From Duffyella gerundensis (GTDB taxonomy: Bacteria > Pseudomonadota > Gammaproteobacteria > Enterobacterales > Enterobacteriaceae), in contig NZ_LN907828.1 in assembly GCF_001517405.1 (NCBI RefSeq), positions 186,001-250,000 of the forward strand: a stretch of DNA of 64,000 bases. Direction: 5' to 3'. The position numbers and the translations under genes were made by a program. Each line of letters opens with the position of its first letter. Position 1 is the stretch's first letter. The notes below the pieces were generated by a model, which saw nothing but the letters and a program-made list of their open reading frames with translations, had not been told where the DNA came from and made no database searches. This document shows positions 28,147 through 35,940 of this stretch, piece after piece.

Positions 28147-29178
28147 TTATTTCGCCAGCAGTTCCCGACGCACGATCTCAGCACCGGCGCTCAGCGCATG
28201 CAGTTTACCTTGTGCGACGTGACGCGATAACGGTGTCATGCCGCAGTTGGTGCATGGATAGAGTTTGTCAGCATCAACAAACTGCAGCGCTTTACGCAGC
28301 GTATCGGCAACCTGCTCCGGCGTCTCGATGGTGTTGGTCGCCACATCGATGGCGCCGACCATCACTTTCTTACCGCGAATCAGTTCAATCAGCTCCATTG
28401 GCACCCGCGAGTTCTGGCATTCCAGTGAGATGATATCGATATTGGATTTCTGCAGCTTAGGAAAAATTTCCTCATACTGACGCCACTCTGTTCCCAGCGT
28501 TTTTTTCCATTCGGTATTCGCTTTGATGCCATAGCCGTAGCAAATATGCACCGCGGTTTCGCATTTCAGCCCTTCGACCGCTCTTTCCAGCGCCGCAATT
28601 CCCCAGTCGTTCACTTCGTCGAAGAAGACGTTAAACGCTGGCTCATCAAACTGAATAATATCCACGCCTGCAGCCTCTAATTCCCGCGCTTCCTGGTTAA
28701 GGATTTTGGCAAATTCCCAGGCAAGCTTTTCGCGGCTTTTATAGTGGCCATCATACAGCGTGTCGATCATGGTCATCGGGCCCGGCAGCGCCCATTTGAT
28801 CGGTTGCGTGGTGTGCTGACGTAAAATTTTAGCGTCTTCAACAAAAACTGGCTTCTGACGAACCACTTCACCGATAACGGTCGGTACACTCGCGTCATAA
28901 CGATTGCGGATGCGAACAATTTCACGCTTTTCAAAATCAACGCCGCTGAGGTGTTCAATGAAGGTGGTCACGAAGTGCTGGCGGGTTTGCTCACCATCAC
29001 TGACGATATCAATGCCTGCTTCAATCTGATCCTGCAAGCAAACACGCAGCGCATCGAGTTTGCCCTCAGCCAGCTCTTCGCCTTGCAGCTTCCACGGCGA
29101 CCACAGCGTTTCAGGCTGAGCAAGCCATGAAGGTTTTGGTAAGCTGCCCGACGTTGAGGTAGGTAATAACTTTTTCAT
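28147..29178 (-). CDS. mesD: folate-independent methionine synthase MesD
   Basis: 343 aa from the ATG at 29178. It corresponds to the catalytic C-terminal half of MetE without the N-terminal folate domain. Zinc and homocysteine ligands are visible: H and C in AVHICYG, E in SLECQN, C in YPCTNCGM. Core-MetE proteins paired with DUF1852 are the MesD family, reported to need oxygen and MesX to make methionine with a non-folate methyl donor. The DUF1852 gene lies 26 bp upstream in the same operon, which strongly supports this over the YxjG/H paralogues. Confidence 0.85.
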   Translation of the reverse strand: MKKLLPTSTSGSLPKPSWLAQPETLWSPWKLQGEELAEGKLDALRVCLQDQIEAGIDIVSDGEQTRQHFVTTFIEHLSGVDFEKREIVRIRNRYDASVPTVIGEVVRQKPVFVEDAKILRQHTTQPIKWALPGPMTMIDTLYDGHYKSREKLAWEFAKILNQEARELEAAGVDIIQFDEPAFNVFFDEVNDWGIAALERAVEGLKCETAVHICYGYGIKANTEWKKTLGTEWRQYEEIFPKLQKSNIDIISLECQNSRVPMELIELIRGKKVMVGAIDVATNTIETPEQVADTLRKALQFVDADKLYPCTNCGMTPLSRHVAQGKLHALSAGAEIVRRELLAK

Positions 29179-29204
29179 AATGGATAACCTTGTAGTTCGA
29201 TTAA

Positions 29205-30188
29205 TCAAAGAACGGAATTAGCAGACCACTGCTCAAGAACAGCCTGGTAAGGTTTAATGAATGTCTCTTCAGTAAACTTGCCCTGCTCAACAGCCAGCTG
29301 GCTACGTTCTTCTCGATCATAAACAATCCGCGTGAACGAATAATCCTGATGACTCAGGCTTGGCTGATAGACGTTCCCTGCCGCAGAATTCGCGTTGTAA
29401 ATTTCAGGCCGATAAATCTTCTGGAAGGTTTCCATCGTGCTGATAGTGCTGATCAATTCCAGGTTGGTGTAGTCGTTAACCAAATCACCCTGGAAATAAA
29501 AGGCCAAAGGCGCAACGCTGCCTGCTGGCATGAAATAGCGCGCGGTTAATCCCATTTTGGCGAAATAGTAATCGGTCAGCGATGCCTCGTCCTGCTGATA
29601 TTCAATGCCCAGAACAGGATGCACATTGCCCGTGCGGTAATAAGTGTTTTTGCTCGATACGCTCAGGCAGATCACCGGCGGCTTACTGAAGTGCGTGTTA
29701 TATGCGTCCGAGTTAATGAAGTTTTTGAAAATGTTGCCATGCAAATCACCGAAGTTAGCAGGCATGCTGAATTCATTGCGATTTTTATTGTGTGCTGGCA
29801 GCACCACGCTGAAATCGTAATCCCGCACGTAGGAGGAGAAGTTATTGCCCACGATACCTTCAATGCGCTGACCGCTCTGTTTATCGACGACGGTAGTTTT
29901 TAAGATTTCAATGACCGGAAAAGCGCCGCCCTTGCCTTCGAGATCAACGTTAAGCTCGGCAGTAATAATCTCCAGCTCAACCGCATAACGATCGCTTTTC
30001 GGGTTATCCCATTGCGCCAGCGAATTGAAACGGTTGTCGATCATTACCAATGCGTTGTGCAGGTTTTCCTGACGCTTTTCACCCCGGGCTAAATTCGCAA
30101 AGTTGGTGGTGATGCGCGTTTTATCAGAAGGATTATAATTTTCGTCGAAACGAATGCGCTTGAGAGTAAATGCAAAGTTTTTATTCAT
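29205..30188 (-). CDS. mesX: MesX (DUF1852), partner of MesD
   Basis: 327 aa from the ATG at 30188. It has the DUF1852 features I recall (start FAFTLKRIRFDENYNPSDKTRITTNF, a VIxxxNNFSSY-like block and VHPVLGIEY). It acts with MesD in methionine synthesis in an oxygen-dependent way; its chemistry is not established. It is the first gene of the operon. Upstream are an attenuator-like structure (30218-30265) and a MetR-type box (30341-30361), consistent with methionine control. Confidence 0.85.
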   Translation of the reverse strand: MNKNFAFTLKRIRFDENYNPSDKTRITTNFANLARGEKRQENLHNALVMIDNRFNSLAQWDNPKSDRYAVELEIITAELNVDLEGKGGAFPVIEILKTTVVDKQSGQRIEGIVGNNFSSYVRDYDFSVVLPAHNKNRNEFSMPANFGDLHGNIFKNFINSDAYNTHFSKPPVICLSVSSKNTYYRTGNVHPVLGIEYQQDEASLTDYYFAKMGLTARYFMPAGSVAPLAFYFQGDLVNDYTNLELISTISTMETFQKIYRPEIYNANSAAGNVYQPSLSHQDYSFTRIVYDREERSQLAVEQGKFTEETFIKPYQAVLEQWSANSVL

Positions 30189-30217
30189 TGTTATCTGGCA
30201 TCCTGATTTCTGATAAA

Positions 30218-30265
30218 AAGCCTGATTGAATAACACATTTTTCAGGCTTTCTTATTCAATGTGTT
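30218..30265 (-). promoter_or_regulatory. possible transcription attenuator in mesX leader
   Basis: On the minus strand, AAGCCTGA and TCAGGCTT pair to form a hairpin followed by TTTT, an intrinsic-terminator shape, starting about 60 nt before mesX. An alternative 8-bp pair (AACACATT with AATGTGTT) encloses the upstream terminator arm, and TTGAATAA with TTATTCAA is a third option. The three pairings are mutually competing, as in terminator/antiterminator switches. No known SAM riboswitch core was recognised. Confidence 0.45.
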
Positions 30266-30340
30266 CGCGATAAATATTTAATAACTGTGCATATTTTATG
30301 CCTGACTCCTCGCGTGAAAAAAAGTGATTTAATTTCATTC

Positions 30341-30361
30341 AACATGAACTTTATTCATGTT
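30341..30361. promoter_or_regulatory. MetR-type binding box upstream of mesX
   Basis: Perfect arms AACATGAA and TTCATGTT around 5 bp. It contains TGAA-N5-TTCA with a central A/T, the MetR consensus, and lies about 155 bp upstream of mesX. A -10-like TAAAAT lies downstream toward the gene. Confidence 0.6.
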
Positions 30362-30696
30362 CAAGCAGAGTATCAGTGCCAGCAAGGATAGAGTCGCACG
30401 CTTACACAGGGATTCACTTCCGAGATCAGGGGGTTAGCGCGGATTAAGGTGATGAGCGGATGATGAAGAATAATGAGGATGGCAGGCACGGCCTGTGTTG
30501 CGCGCGCCAACATGCTGACACATCATGTTGTGTAGGCATTCCGTTTTTGTCTATTACGGATGCTCTATCTTCGGGTTTATTGGAGGATAAGGCGCAAGCG
30601 GATGAGAGGGGCTTTATGCGATTACCCTGAACCTGAGGCTGCTGGGATCGTTATCCAGCCTGAGTTGATTACTTAAATGGCTTTGGAGAGAACGCT

Positions 30697-31317
30697 ATGT
30701 CCATCATGGATTCACTTCTGACATTTAGTTTGGCCGCTGTGCTGTTGACCTTAACACCGGGGCTGGATACTGCACTGATATTGAGAACGGCCACAACAGA
30801 AGGAAAAAACCAGGCTATTCAGGCGGCGCTGGGCATTAATACCGGCTGTTTACTGTGGGGCGTGGCGGTTGCTTTTGGGTTAGGAAGCGTTGTAGCAGTT
30901 TCAGAGCTTGCTTATGACATCCTGAAATATTGTGGCGCAGCCTATCTGGGTTGGCTGGGCATTTGTATGCTGGTGCGCCCCAGGAAGCAATTAATCGTGG
31001 CTGATGCTTCCAACAAGACGGCTTCAAACTGGTTTCTGAAAGGCGTTCTCGGCAATGCCCTCAACCCTAAAGTAGGCATCTTTTATGTCTCTTTTTTGCC
31101 CCAGTTTATTCCTCAGGGGCACTCTCCCGTTATCTGGACTTTTGGGCTGGTGACTATTCATATAACAATGGGTATTGTCTGGTCGTTGATGCTCATTGGC
31201 GCGACGCGCCCGCTGGCCTCTCTGTTACGAAAAGAGAAAGTGATTCGCTGGCTGGATCGCACCACCGGTCTGGTTTTTCTTTTATTTGCAGCACGGCTGG
31301 CAATCAGCAGGCGTTAA
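30697..31317 (+). CDS. LysE/RhtB-family amino-acid exporter
   Basis: 206 aa, the family's usual length, with about six helices. The signature LLTLTPGLDTALILRTA at the N-terminus and LGNALNPKVGIFYVSFLPQF in the middle are typical of RhtB-type exporters of amino acids. Its stop codon coincides with the beginning of the cdiA debris, marking the edge of the CDI island. Confidence 0.88.
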   Translation: MSIMDSLLTFSLAAVLLTLTPGLDTALILRTATTEGKNQAIQAALGINTGCLLWGVAVAFGLGSVVAVSELAYDILKYCGAAYLGWLGICMLVRPRKQLIVADASNKTASNWFLKGVLGNALNPKVGIFYVSFLPQFIPQGHSPVIWTFGLVTIHITMGIVWSLMLIGATRPLASLLRKEKVIRWLDRTTGLVFLLFAARLAISRR

Positions 31318-31324
31318 TTTCTCA

Positions 31325-31452
31325 GCGTCCGGGCCAGGTTAATGCCCGCCAGGCCCTGAACCGCCGCCGTCGCCGCCGCCTGAATACCCTGCTGAACCGG
31401 GCCGCCGGTGCCCATTTTGCTGGCGATCATCGCCCGGTTATACAGCGTCTAG
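31325..31452 (-). pseudogene. cdiA pretoxin-region fragment at island edge
   Basis: The minus strand translates as LYNRAM-ASKMGTGGPVQQGIQAA-AVQGLAG-NLA, matching the resident CdiA about 340-380 residues before its C-terminus, with a stop just before it and a 1-codon insertion in the Ala run. It is a scrap left by past recombination. Confidence 0.85.
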
Positions 31453-31711
31453 TTAACATGTCCGTTGAGCGAGGCAGGTAACAGTAGCAGGGTGTGGGCG
31501 CGGACTGAGCAGCGGATAACAGTAAAGTGATTATCGGTGACGATAGGCTGACCGGTTTCGTTATTATTCTGTATTAAAAGTGATGAATAGCCGGACATTA
31601 CTTCTCTGGTTTTTGCTCCCGTAAGCCAATGGATTTAGGGCTTGTTGGTAAAACGTCTGGCTGGTATCTTATTACTTAGAAATCAGAATGATATGTAATT
31701 TAATATATCAT

Positions 31712-32110
31712 TCAAAGTTCTGCTTGAAGGCGATAAGCCAACTTATATACATCATCAACAAACAGCTTTTCGTCTTTTCGGTTTTTAAAATAAGATGAGG
31801 AAATTTCATTTGCACTGAGTATGTCATTATATCGTTTAGCTCATTCATCAGTGGCTAATTTTTCAATTCCAGAGATATAGTTTCATTTTTACGGAACATC
31901 GCAATTTCTCTCCCACAAACATCCGTTTTTACTATGGGTATGTCGATATTACATGTCTTACAATTTATCATGGCTGAATAGATTGGCATACCAAGCCCAG
32001 CATTTTATAGTCAACCATTCCACCAACACTGACAGATTAAATTACCATTTCAGCAATACGAACTTTTGATGGTTCTATTTTTTAAAATTGCATTACATAT
32101 TGCTTAACAA
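31712..32110 (-). pseudogene. decayed CDI immunity-like gene (CxxC protein)
   Basis: Stitching frames gives a coherent AT-rich protein: EPSKVRIAEMV, SVSVGGMVDYK, then GLGMPIYSAMINCKTCNIDIPIV, and finally DILSANEISSSYFKNRKDEK followed by LFVDDVYKLAYRLQAEL and a stop. At least two frameshifts and three internal stops interrupt it. By position (after a lost toxin, in line with the other immunity genes) it was probably a CdiI, but no family is recognised. Confidence 0.5.
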
Positions 32111-32285
32111 TATGCTGCAATCCTGCTTTTAAAGCATCTTACTTAAGGGGTTTTATTTTTCGCTGCCGTCCTTTTTTGTACCAATGGCATTTCTAAAAGG
32201 AAATTCATCCCTGCATTTTTATTTTACTAGAAATGAAATAACAAGTCATGAATTTAATAAAAATAAGATCGCACCTCCTCGTATT

Positions 32286-32906
32286 TTATTTTCTAATTTC
32301 ATTAAAGTTACCAATCATAACAATCTCGGAAGACTTAAAATCCTCATCACCTAATAAAACAAATACCACAGCACCTTGCAACAAGATATAGTCCAAAACT
32401 TTTCCAAAGGAGTTTTTTTGTATGACCGAAATAAAACCATCCTTATCAAAGCAACAATTATCCATAAAAAAATAAAAGCTTTTATCTTTGTATGATGTTG
32501 TCATAATCATGTCATGTAAATTTTCAAGCCCCAACTTAGCAAACCCGTGCAGCTTTATTTTTTTATCTTTTATCGAAAAAACGCAATTTTTTTCCTTAAG
32601 AAAACTGTAATCTTTACAACTATAAGGTTTTAAACCCCAAAATCCTTTATGACGATTTATTTTGGTATCATCCAACCATGGTGCTAATTCACCATAGAAA
32701 AATAGTGATTTATTCTCTGCTGGATAACCCAGCCATTTCAACATGTCATTGAATATCAGAAAGTAGCCTTCATTCCTGTTATTGCTATATAATTCAAAAC
32801 TCGTAGCTTTGTAGTCAGACGTTAATTCATTGATGTAATCAAAACAGATGACATCATTATCCTTCTTAATGGTTTCTGTACTTCTTATCTTGTATCTAAT
32901 ATTCAT
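32286..32906 (-). CDS. orphan CDI immunity protein (206 aa)
   Basis: An intact, strikingly AT-rich gene whose start overlaps the stop of the orphan toxin frame at 32896 by 11 bp, as cdiA-CT/cdiI pairs do. A soluble protein rich in Lys, Phe and Tyr; not recognised. Presumed to neutralise the adjacent GHFFG...HYEY toxin. Confidence 0.65.
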   Translation of the reverse strand: MNIRYKIRSTETIKKDNDVICFDYINELTSDYKATSFELYSNNRNEGYFLIFNDMLKWLGYPAENKSLFFYGELAPWLDDTKINRHKGFWGLKPYSCKDYSFLKEKNCVFSIKDKKIKLHGFAKLGLENLHDMIMTTSYKDKSFYFFMDNCCFDKDGFISVIQKNSFGKVLDYILLQGAVVFVLLGDEDFKSSEIVMIGNFNEIRK

Positions 32907-33727
32907 AATGATTATCTAACTCGTCATTGAAATGTGGGCCTCTATTTTGCGGGTCATTCTCACCAAAAAAATGACCTTTTGCATCATCCCTAATAATTAG
33001 AGTTTTGATTTTTCCATTCGCATCTCTTATATCAAACTCATAATTTTTACCAGGTTGTAACTTACCACGGCGATCATAATTAGGGGTCACTCTATCCGGG
33101 TGTTTTGACACTGGTATACCAGACTGCCTCTTCGCCTCTTTAAAGGCCCCTGAGCGACCAGCTCCCACAGGTGAAAGACTTGCAGCTTTATCTCCTTTAG
33201 CCAGATAAACCAGATCATCCTTATTCTGCTGCGCGATCGGCGTTACCGTGGTGTTTTCGCCCGTATCAGGCACACCATCATTATTTCCCGTATTGCGGGC
33301 TTCCTGCTCACCAGACCGGTCCGGCGTGACCAACGACGTTCCCTTGTTTTCACCCTGCGCCGGATTAACCAGCCTGCCACTTGTCTCATCCCTATCTGGC
33401 TGAGGAAAGACAGGATTAGCCCTTTTGGATCCTGAGCTACCATGTAATGGTAAACTTCACGCTGTTCTGGAGTCAGTTTTTCTATCAAATCGGCACGGCC
33501 CGTTGCGGCAACGCCCAATACATACTCTTTATCAGTATCAGAAAGCTTATCAAGCTCGGTGACTGCGGTACCAATTCCCAGCAGATTTCCCAAACCTTCT
33601 TTTATCAGCACATTATGACAGGCTGCGACTTGAGTGCATCCTTGTGCGACAAGCCTTATTCCTTGACTCAACACGGCAAGGTTATTCTCTACCTCATTTT
33701 ACCACGCCTGCGCACCCGCCACGGCGC
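32896..33727 (-). pseudogene. orphan cdiA-CT module 6 (VENN entry domain plus toxin, frameshifted)
   Basis: Reads VENNLAVLSQGIRLVAQGCTQ... from 33692, with QAGKN degraded to QAW-stop before it, and continues to about 33415. A frameshift then moves the reading into NPVFPQPDRDETSGRLVNP, the shared linker ENKGTSLVTPDRSGEQ, and a toxin of about 90 residues ending GRGPHF-like NRGPHFND...HYEY. The toxin portion (33333-32896) is an intact ORF. The His/Asn-rich GHFFGENDPQNRGPHFND pattern suggests a nuclease, not verified. It cannot be delivered as it stands, because no promoter, signal or TPS domain precedes it. Confidence 0.7.
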
Positions 33728-33978
33728 AGCCCGCGCGCGCTCCGACTGTCCTACTCTTCGTCATAATTGTTGTGCTCAGGCGATAATTCTGCCCGTACGA
33801 TTACCTTCAACCTAGCATCCGAAACTACCGCTAGTAATATTTACCCAATGTAATTGCACATTTCTTATGATTTCCGCATTATTTAGCGCCGGAGCCTGCG
33901 TCGAAATTTAAGCACTGCACCGCTTTTGGATAAGATAGGGTAAAACAATCCCGGCCATTCATGCAGGGATTTTGAGGC

Positions 33979-34299
33979 TTAGTAGAAATCTGGATCTATC
34001 TTCTCTTTCTCTTTCTCTTTCTCTTTCTCTTTCAGAATCTCAATAAAGCGCCTGTAACTTTCCAAGTCCTCCTCAATTAAATCATCCAGTAATCCTTCTG
34101 CTATCAGTGGTTTAAAAAACACACCATCTTCAAAAAAAATAAATTCACCTGACATGGATGAATCAACTACTTTAACTTCATCTACATCAAAAGCAGACAA
34201 ACCATAATCTTTAATTAACCCATAAAAATAGAGTTTCCCATTTATCCAGTAAACTGCATAGACATCTATTAATGCCCCATCCTTTTCTTTTATCCTCAT
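33979..34299 (-). CDS. orphan CdiI, homologue of the resident CdiI
   Basis: 106 aa. It aligns along its whole length with the resident CdiI at 40514-40828 (MRIKEKDGALIDVYAVYWINGKLYFYGL against MKIKESDGTIINVFAIYWFGDETYFYGL; both end DFY), but is strongly diverged. An EK-rich tail is encoded by a hexanucleotide repeat. The ATGA overlap with the orphan toxin's stop is kept. It may protect against a variant of the resident toxin. Confidence 0.75.
   Translation of the reverse strand: MRIKEKDGALIDVYAVYWINGKLYFYGLIKDYGLSAFDVDEVKVVDSSMSGEFIFFEDGVFFKPLIAEGLLDDLIEEDLESYRRFIEILKEKEKEKEKEKIDPDFY
34003..34032 (-). repeat. hexanucleotide microsatellite (CTCTTT)5 inside immunity gene
   Basis: Five perfect CTCTTT units on the plus strand encode a Lys-Glu run near the C-terminus of the orphan CdiI. 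Because the unit is 6 bp, slippage would lengthen or shorten the tail without frameshifting. Confidence 0.9.
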
Positions 34300-35095
34300 T
34301 TAATGGTGTCCTTAATTGAATCAATCACTTTAGCAGGGTCACTAACATCCCTTTGAGGCGTGGTAATCTTCATATCATAAGCTTTGTTTGTCATGGAATT
34401 ATATTGGTAATGTACTGTTATTGTTGAATCATTAGAGAGTTTTTTCTTTACTTCTATTTTCTGAAAGCCTGCATATTTTGGAAAGCGTGGATCCTTATTC
34501 ATTCCTTTAAGCGGTACTCCAGCAGAGCTTGGATTAGCCCGAATCTGATTCCAACTAATTTTTCATTAAGATCACGTGGAAAAGGATTCTGTATCCCTTT
34601 GGCTGTCGTTGTGAATTCAGCTCTGTTAATTAACTCCTGCTGTTCCTTAGTAAGCCGCTAGATTGGATTATTTGCTGCCGGTTTTTCAACAGTTAATCCA
34701 AATATGACACCTGCCAATACTGCCTTACCAATGTTGTTTCTATGCAGTTCCGTATTGTTAGCCACCGGTTCAAGCTCGGAGATTGAGTAGGCAATCAGTT
34801 GTTGACATTTTTTATTACAGTCCAGAAATGCTTGTAGTACTTTCAGCTTCTTAAGCTCTGTTTTCTGGTCTCTAATCGAAATTGCTGTTGCAAGCGCCTT
34901 ATCTTGCTTCTCTGCATCCAGCTTTTTCAGATCTGTTACATACTGGTCTCTCTCCTCATCAGTCTTTGCATTTGCATATTTCTCAACGAATGACGTGATG
35001 TCACTATCACTCAGCCAGTTATTCTCAACCACATTTTTCCCTGCCTGCGCGCCCGCCACCGCGTGCGCGATCAGGTTGGCCTCAACGTTCACCAC
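34296..35095 (-). pseudogene. orphan cdiA-CT module 5, broken copy of the resident toxin type
   Basis: From VVENNWLSDSD (35029) the frame runs to a TAG at KPAANNPI-stop, resumes RLTKEQQELINRAEF...PRDLNEKLV, then shifts by one base into NQIRANPSSAGVPLKGMNKDPRFP and ends with the intact tail at 34502-34296. The last 95 residues align with the resident CdiA tail (PRDLNEQIV...GMNNDPRFPASAGFQK...HYQYN...KAYDMKI.TPQR). One stop and one frameshift make it inactive. Confidence 0.75.
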
Positions 35096-35373
35096 CTCTT
35101 TGCCGTCCGGGCCTTTCGTTGTCGTCAGCGTATGTATCTGCTCCGCCAGGATTACCGTATCTGAACCGGGGTTATTTTCCAGGATCGCTTAAATAATATT
35201 GGCACTTTCCGGTAAGTCACCTTTCACCATCAGCGCCAGATCGGCCTGGACCTGTTCCGGTGGCAGTTTCTTATCTTGGGCATATTGCACATAAGAGGTG
35301 ACCGACTGACCGTAATCAATCGCTTCTGATGGCAGTATATTATTCCACCCATCACCCAGTGCATTATTCTCAA
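35096..35373 (-). pseudogene. mosaic VENN-region remnant
   Basis: VENNALGDGWNNILPS at 35373 matches the resident entry domain, runs through a TAA (35189-35191, where the resident has a Lys codon) to ENNPGSDTV, then switches into NVEANLIAHAV, fused directly to AGAQAGKNVVENN of module 5. In the resident gene those blocks are about 100 residues apart and in the other order, so this is a recombination scar. Confidence 0.75.
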
Positions 35374-35433
35374 CAGTCTTGCTTAGAAGGAAAACGAAAG
35401 AATCAGGGTTTCAACCCTACTTGACTTCATTGA

Positions 35434-35453
35434 AGGCCCGAATTATCGGGCCT
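35434..35453. terminator. hairpin 3' of the ECL-type cdiI
   Basis: Arms AGGCCCGA and TCGGGCCT with a 4-nt loop, 47 bp beyond the immunity stop on the minus strand. There is no U-run, so its strength as a terminator is uncertain. Confidence 0.45.
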
Positions 35454-35499
35454 CATTTCCTTAACTGACCAGCATTAGGCCTGGTGGCCAGGATCTTTT

Positions 35500-35937
35500 T
35501 TAGTCTTTAAGGCTATGATAAAAACTAATAACACTTTTTAAATCGGTATTCCATTCCGATATTTTCATGCCATCTTCATTATACGTTGTTCGCGGTTCAG
35601 TAAAACTATTTATAGTTTCAGGAGTGAACCCTGGACATTCATCTAAAAATAAAATGCTATTTTGAACGAAAACAACATCACCAGAAAAATACAATACCCA
35701 AGTAAATATAAAATTTGTATTGGCAGGCTCATACATAGAAACAGCTAAAGTAGCATGCTTTTTATTTGCCAAGCCTTCTTCAAGAGAACCTCGCCAGTTA
35801 TCTTTGTAGTCATTTATATTCCAGTAAGATAGAGGTATATTCATCATTTCTGAAAATTCATCAACAATTATCAATGCTGGTAAGACGCATTCGCCCTCAA
35901 TATCCACTGGTTTATCTTCTGGGAAGATACCAAACAT
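35500..35937 (-). CDS. cdiI: orphan CdiI, E. cloacae (ECL) type
   Basis: 145 aa. It matches from memory the immunity protein of Enterobacter cloacae CDI (same length; MFGIF start, LPLSYW.I.DYK, ALAVSMYEP..TNFIFTWVLYF, GMKISEW.TDL.SV..FYHSL). That protein binds and blocks a 16S rRNA nuclease toxin. It follows the matching toxin frame by 3 bp. The full, undamaged ORF implies selection for protection. Confidence 0.85.
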   Translation of the reverse strand: MFGIFPEDKPVDIEGECVLPALIIVDEFSEMMNIPLSYWNINDYKDNWRGSLEEGLANKKHATLAVSMYEPANTNFIFTWVLYFSGDVVFVQNSILFLDECPGFTPETINSFTEPRTTYNEDGMKISEWNTDLKSVISFYHSLKD

Positions 35938-35940
35938 ATG

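Noticed and set aside
31318..33980. Mobile element at the CDI island edge
   Set aside because: No transposase, integrase, terminal inverted repeat or tRNA was seen. The debris is explained by cdiA fragments and immunity genes.
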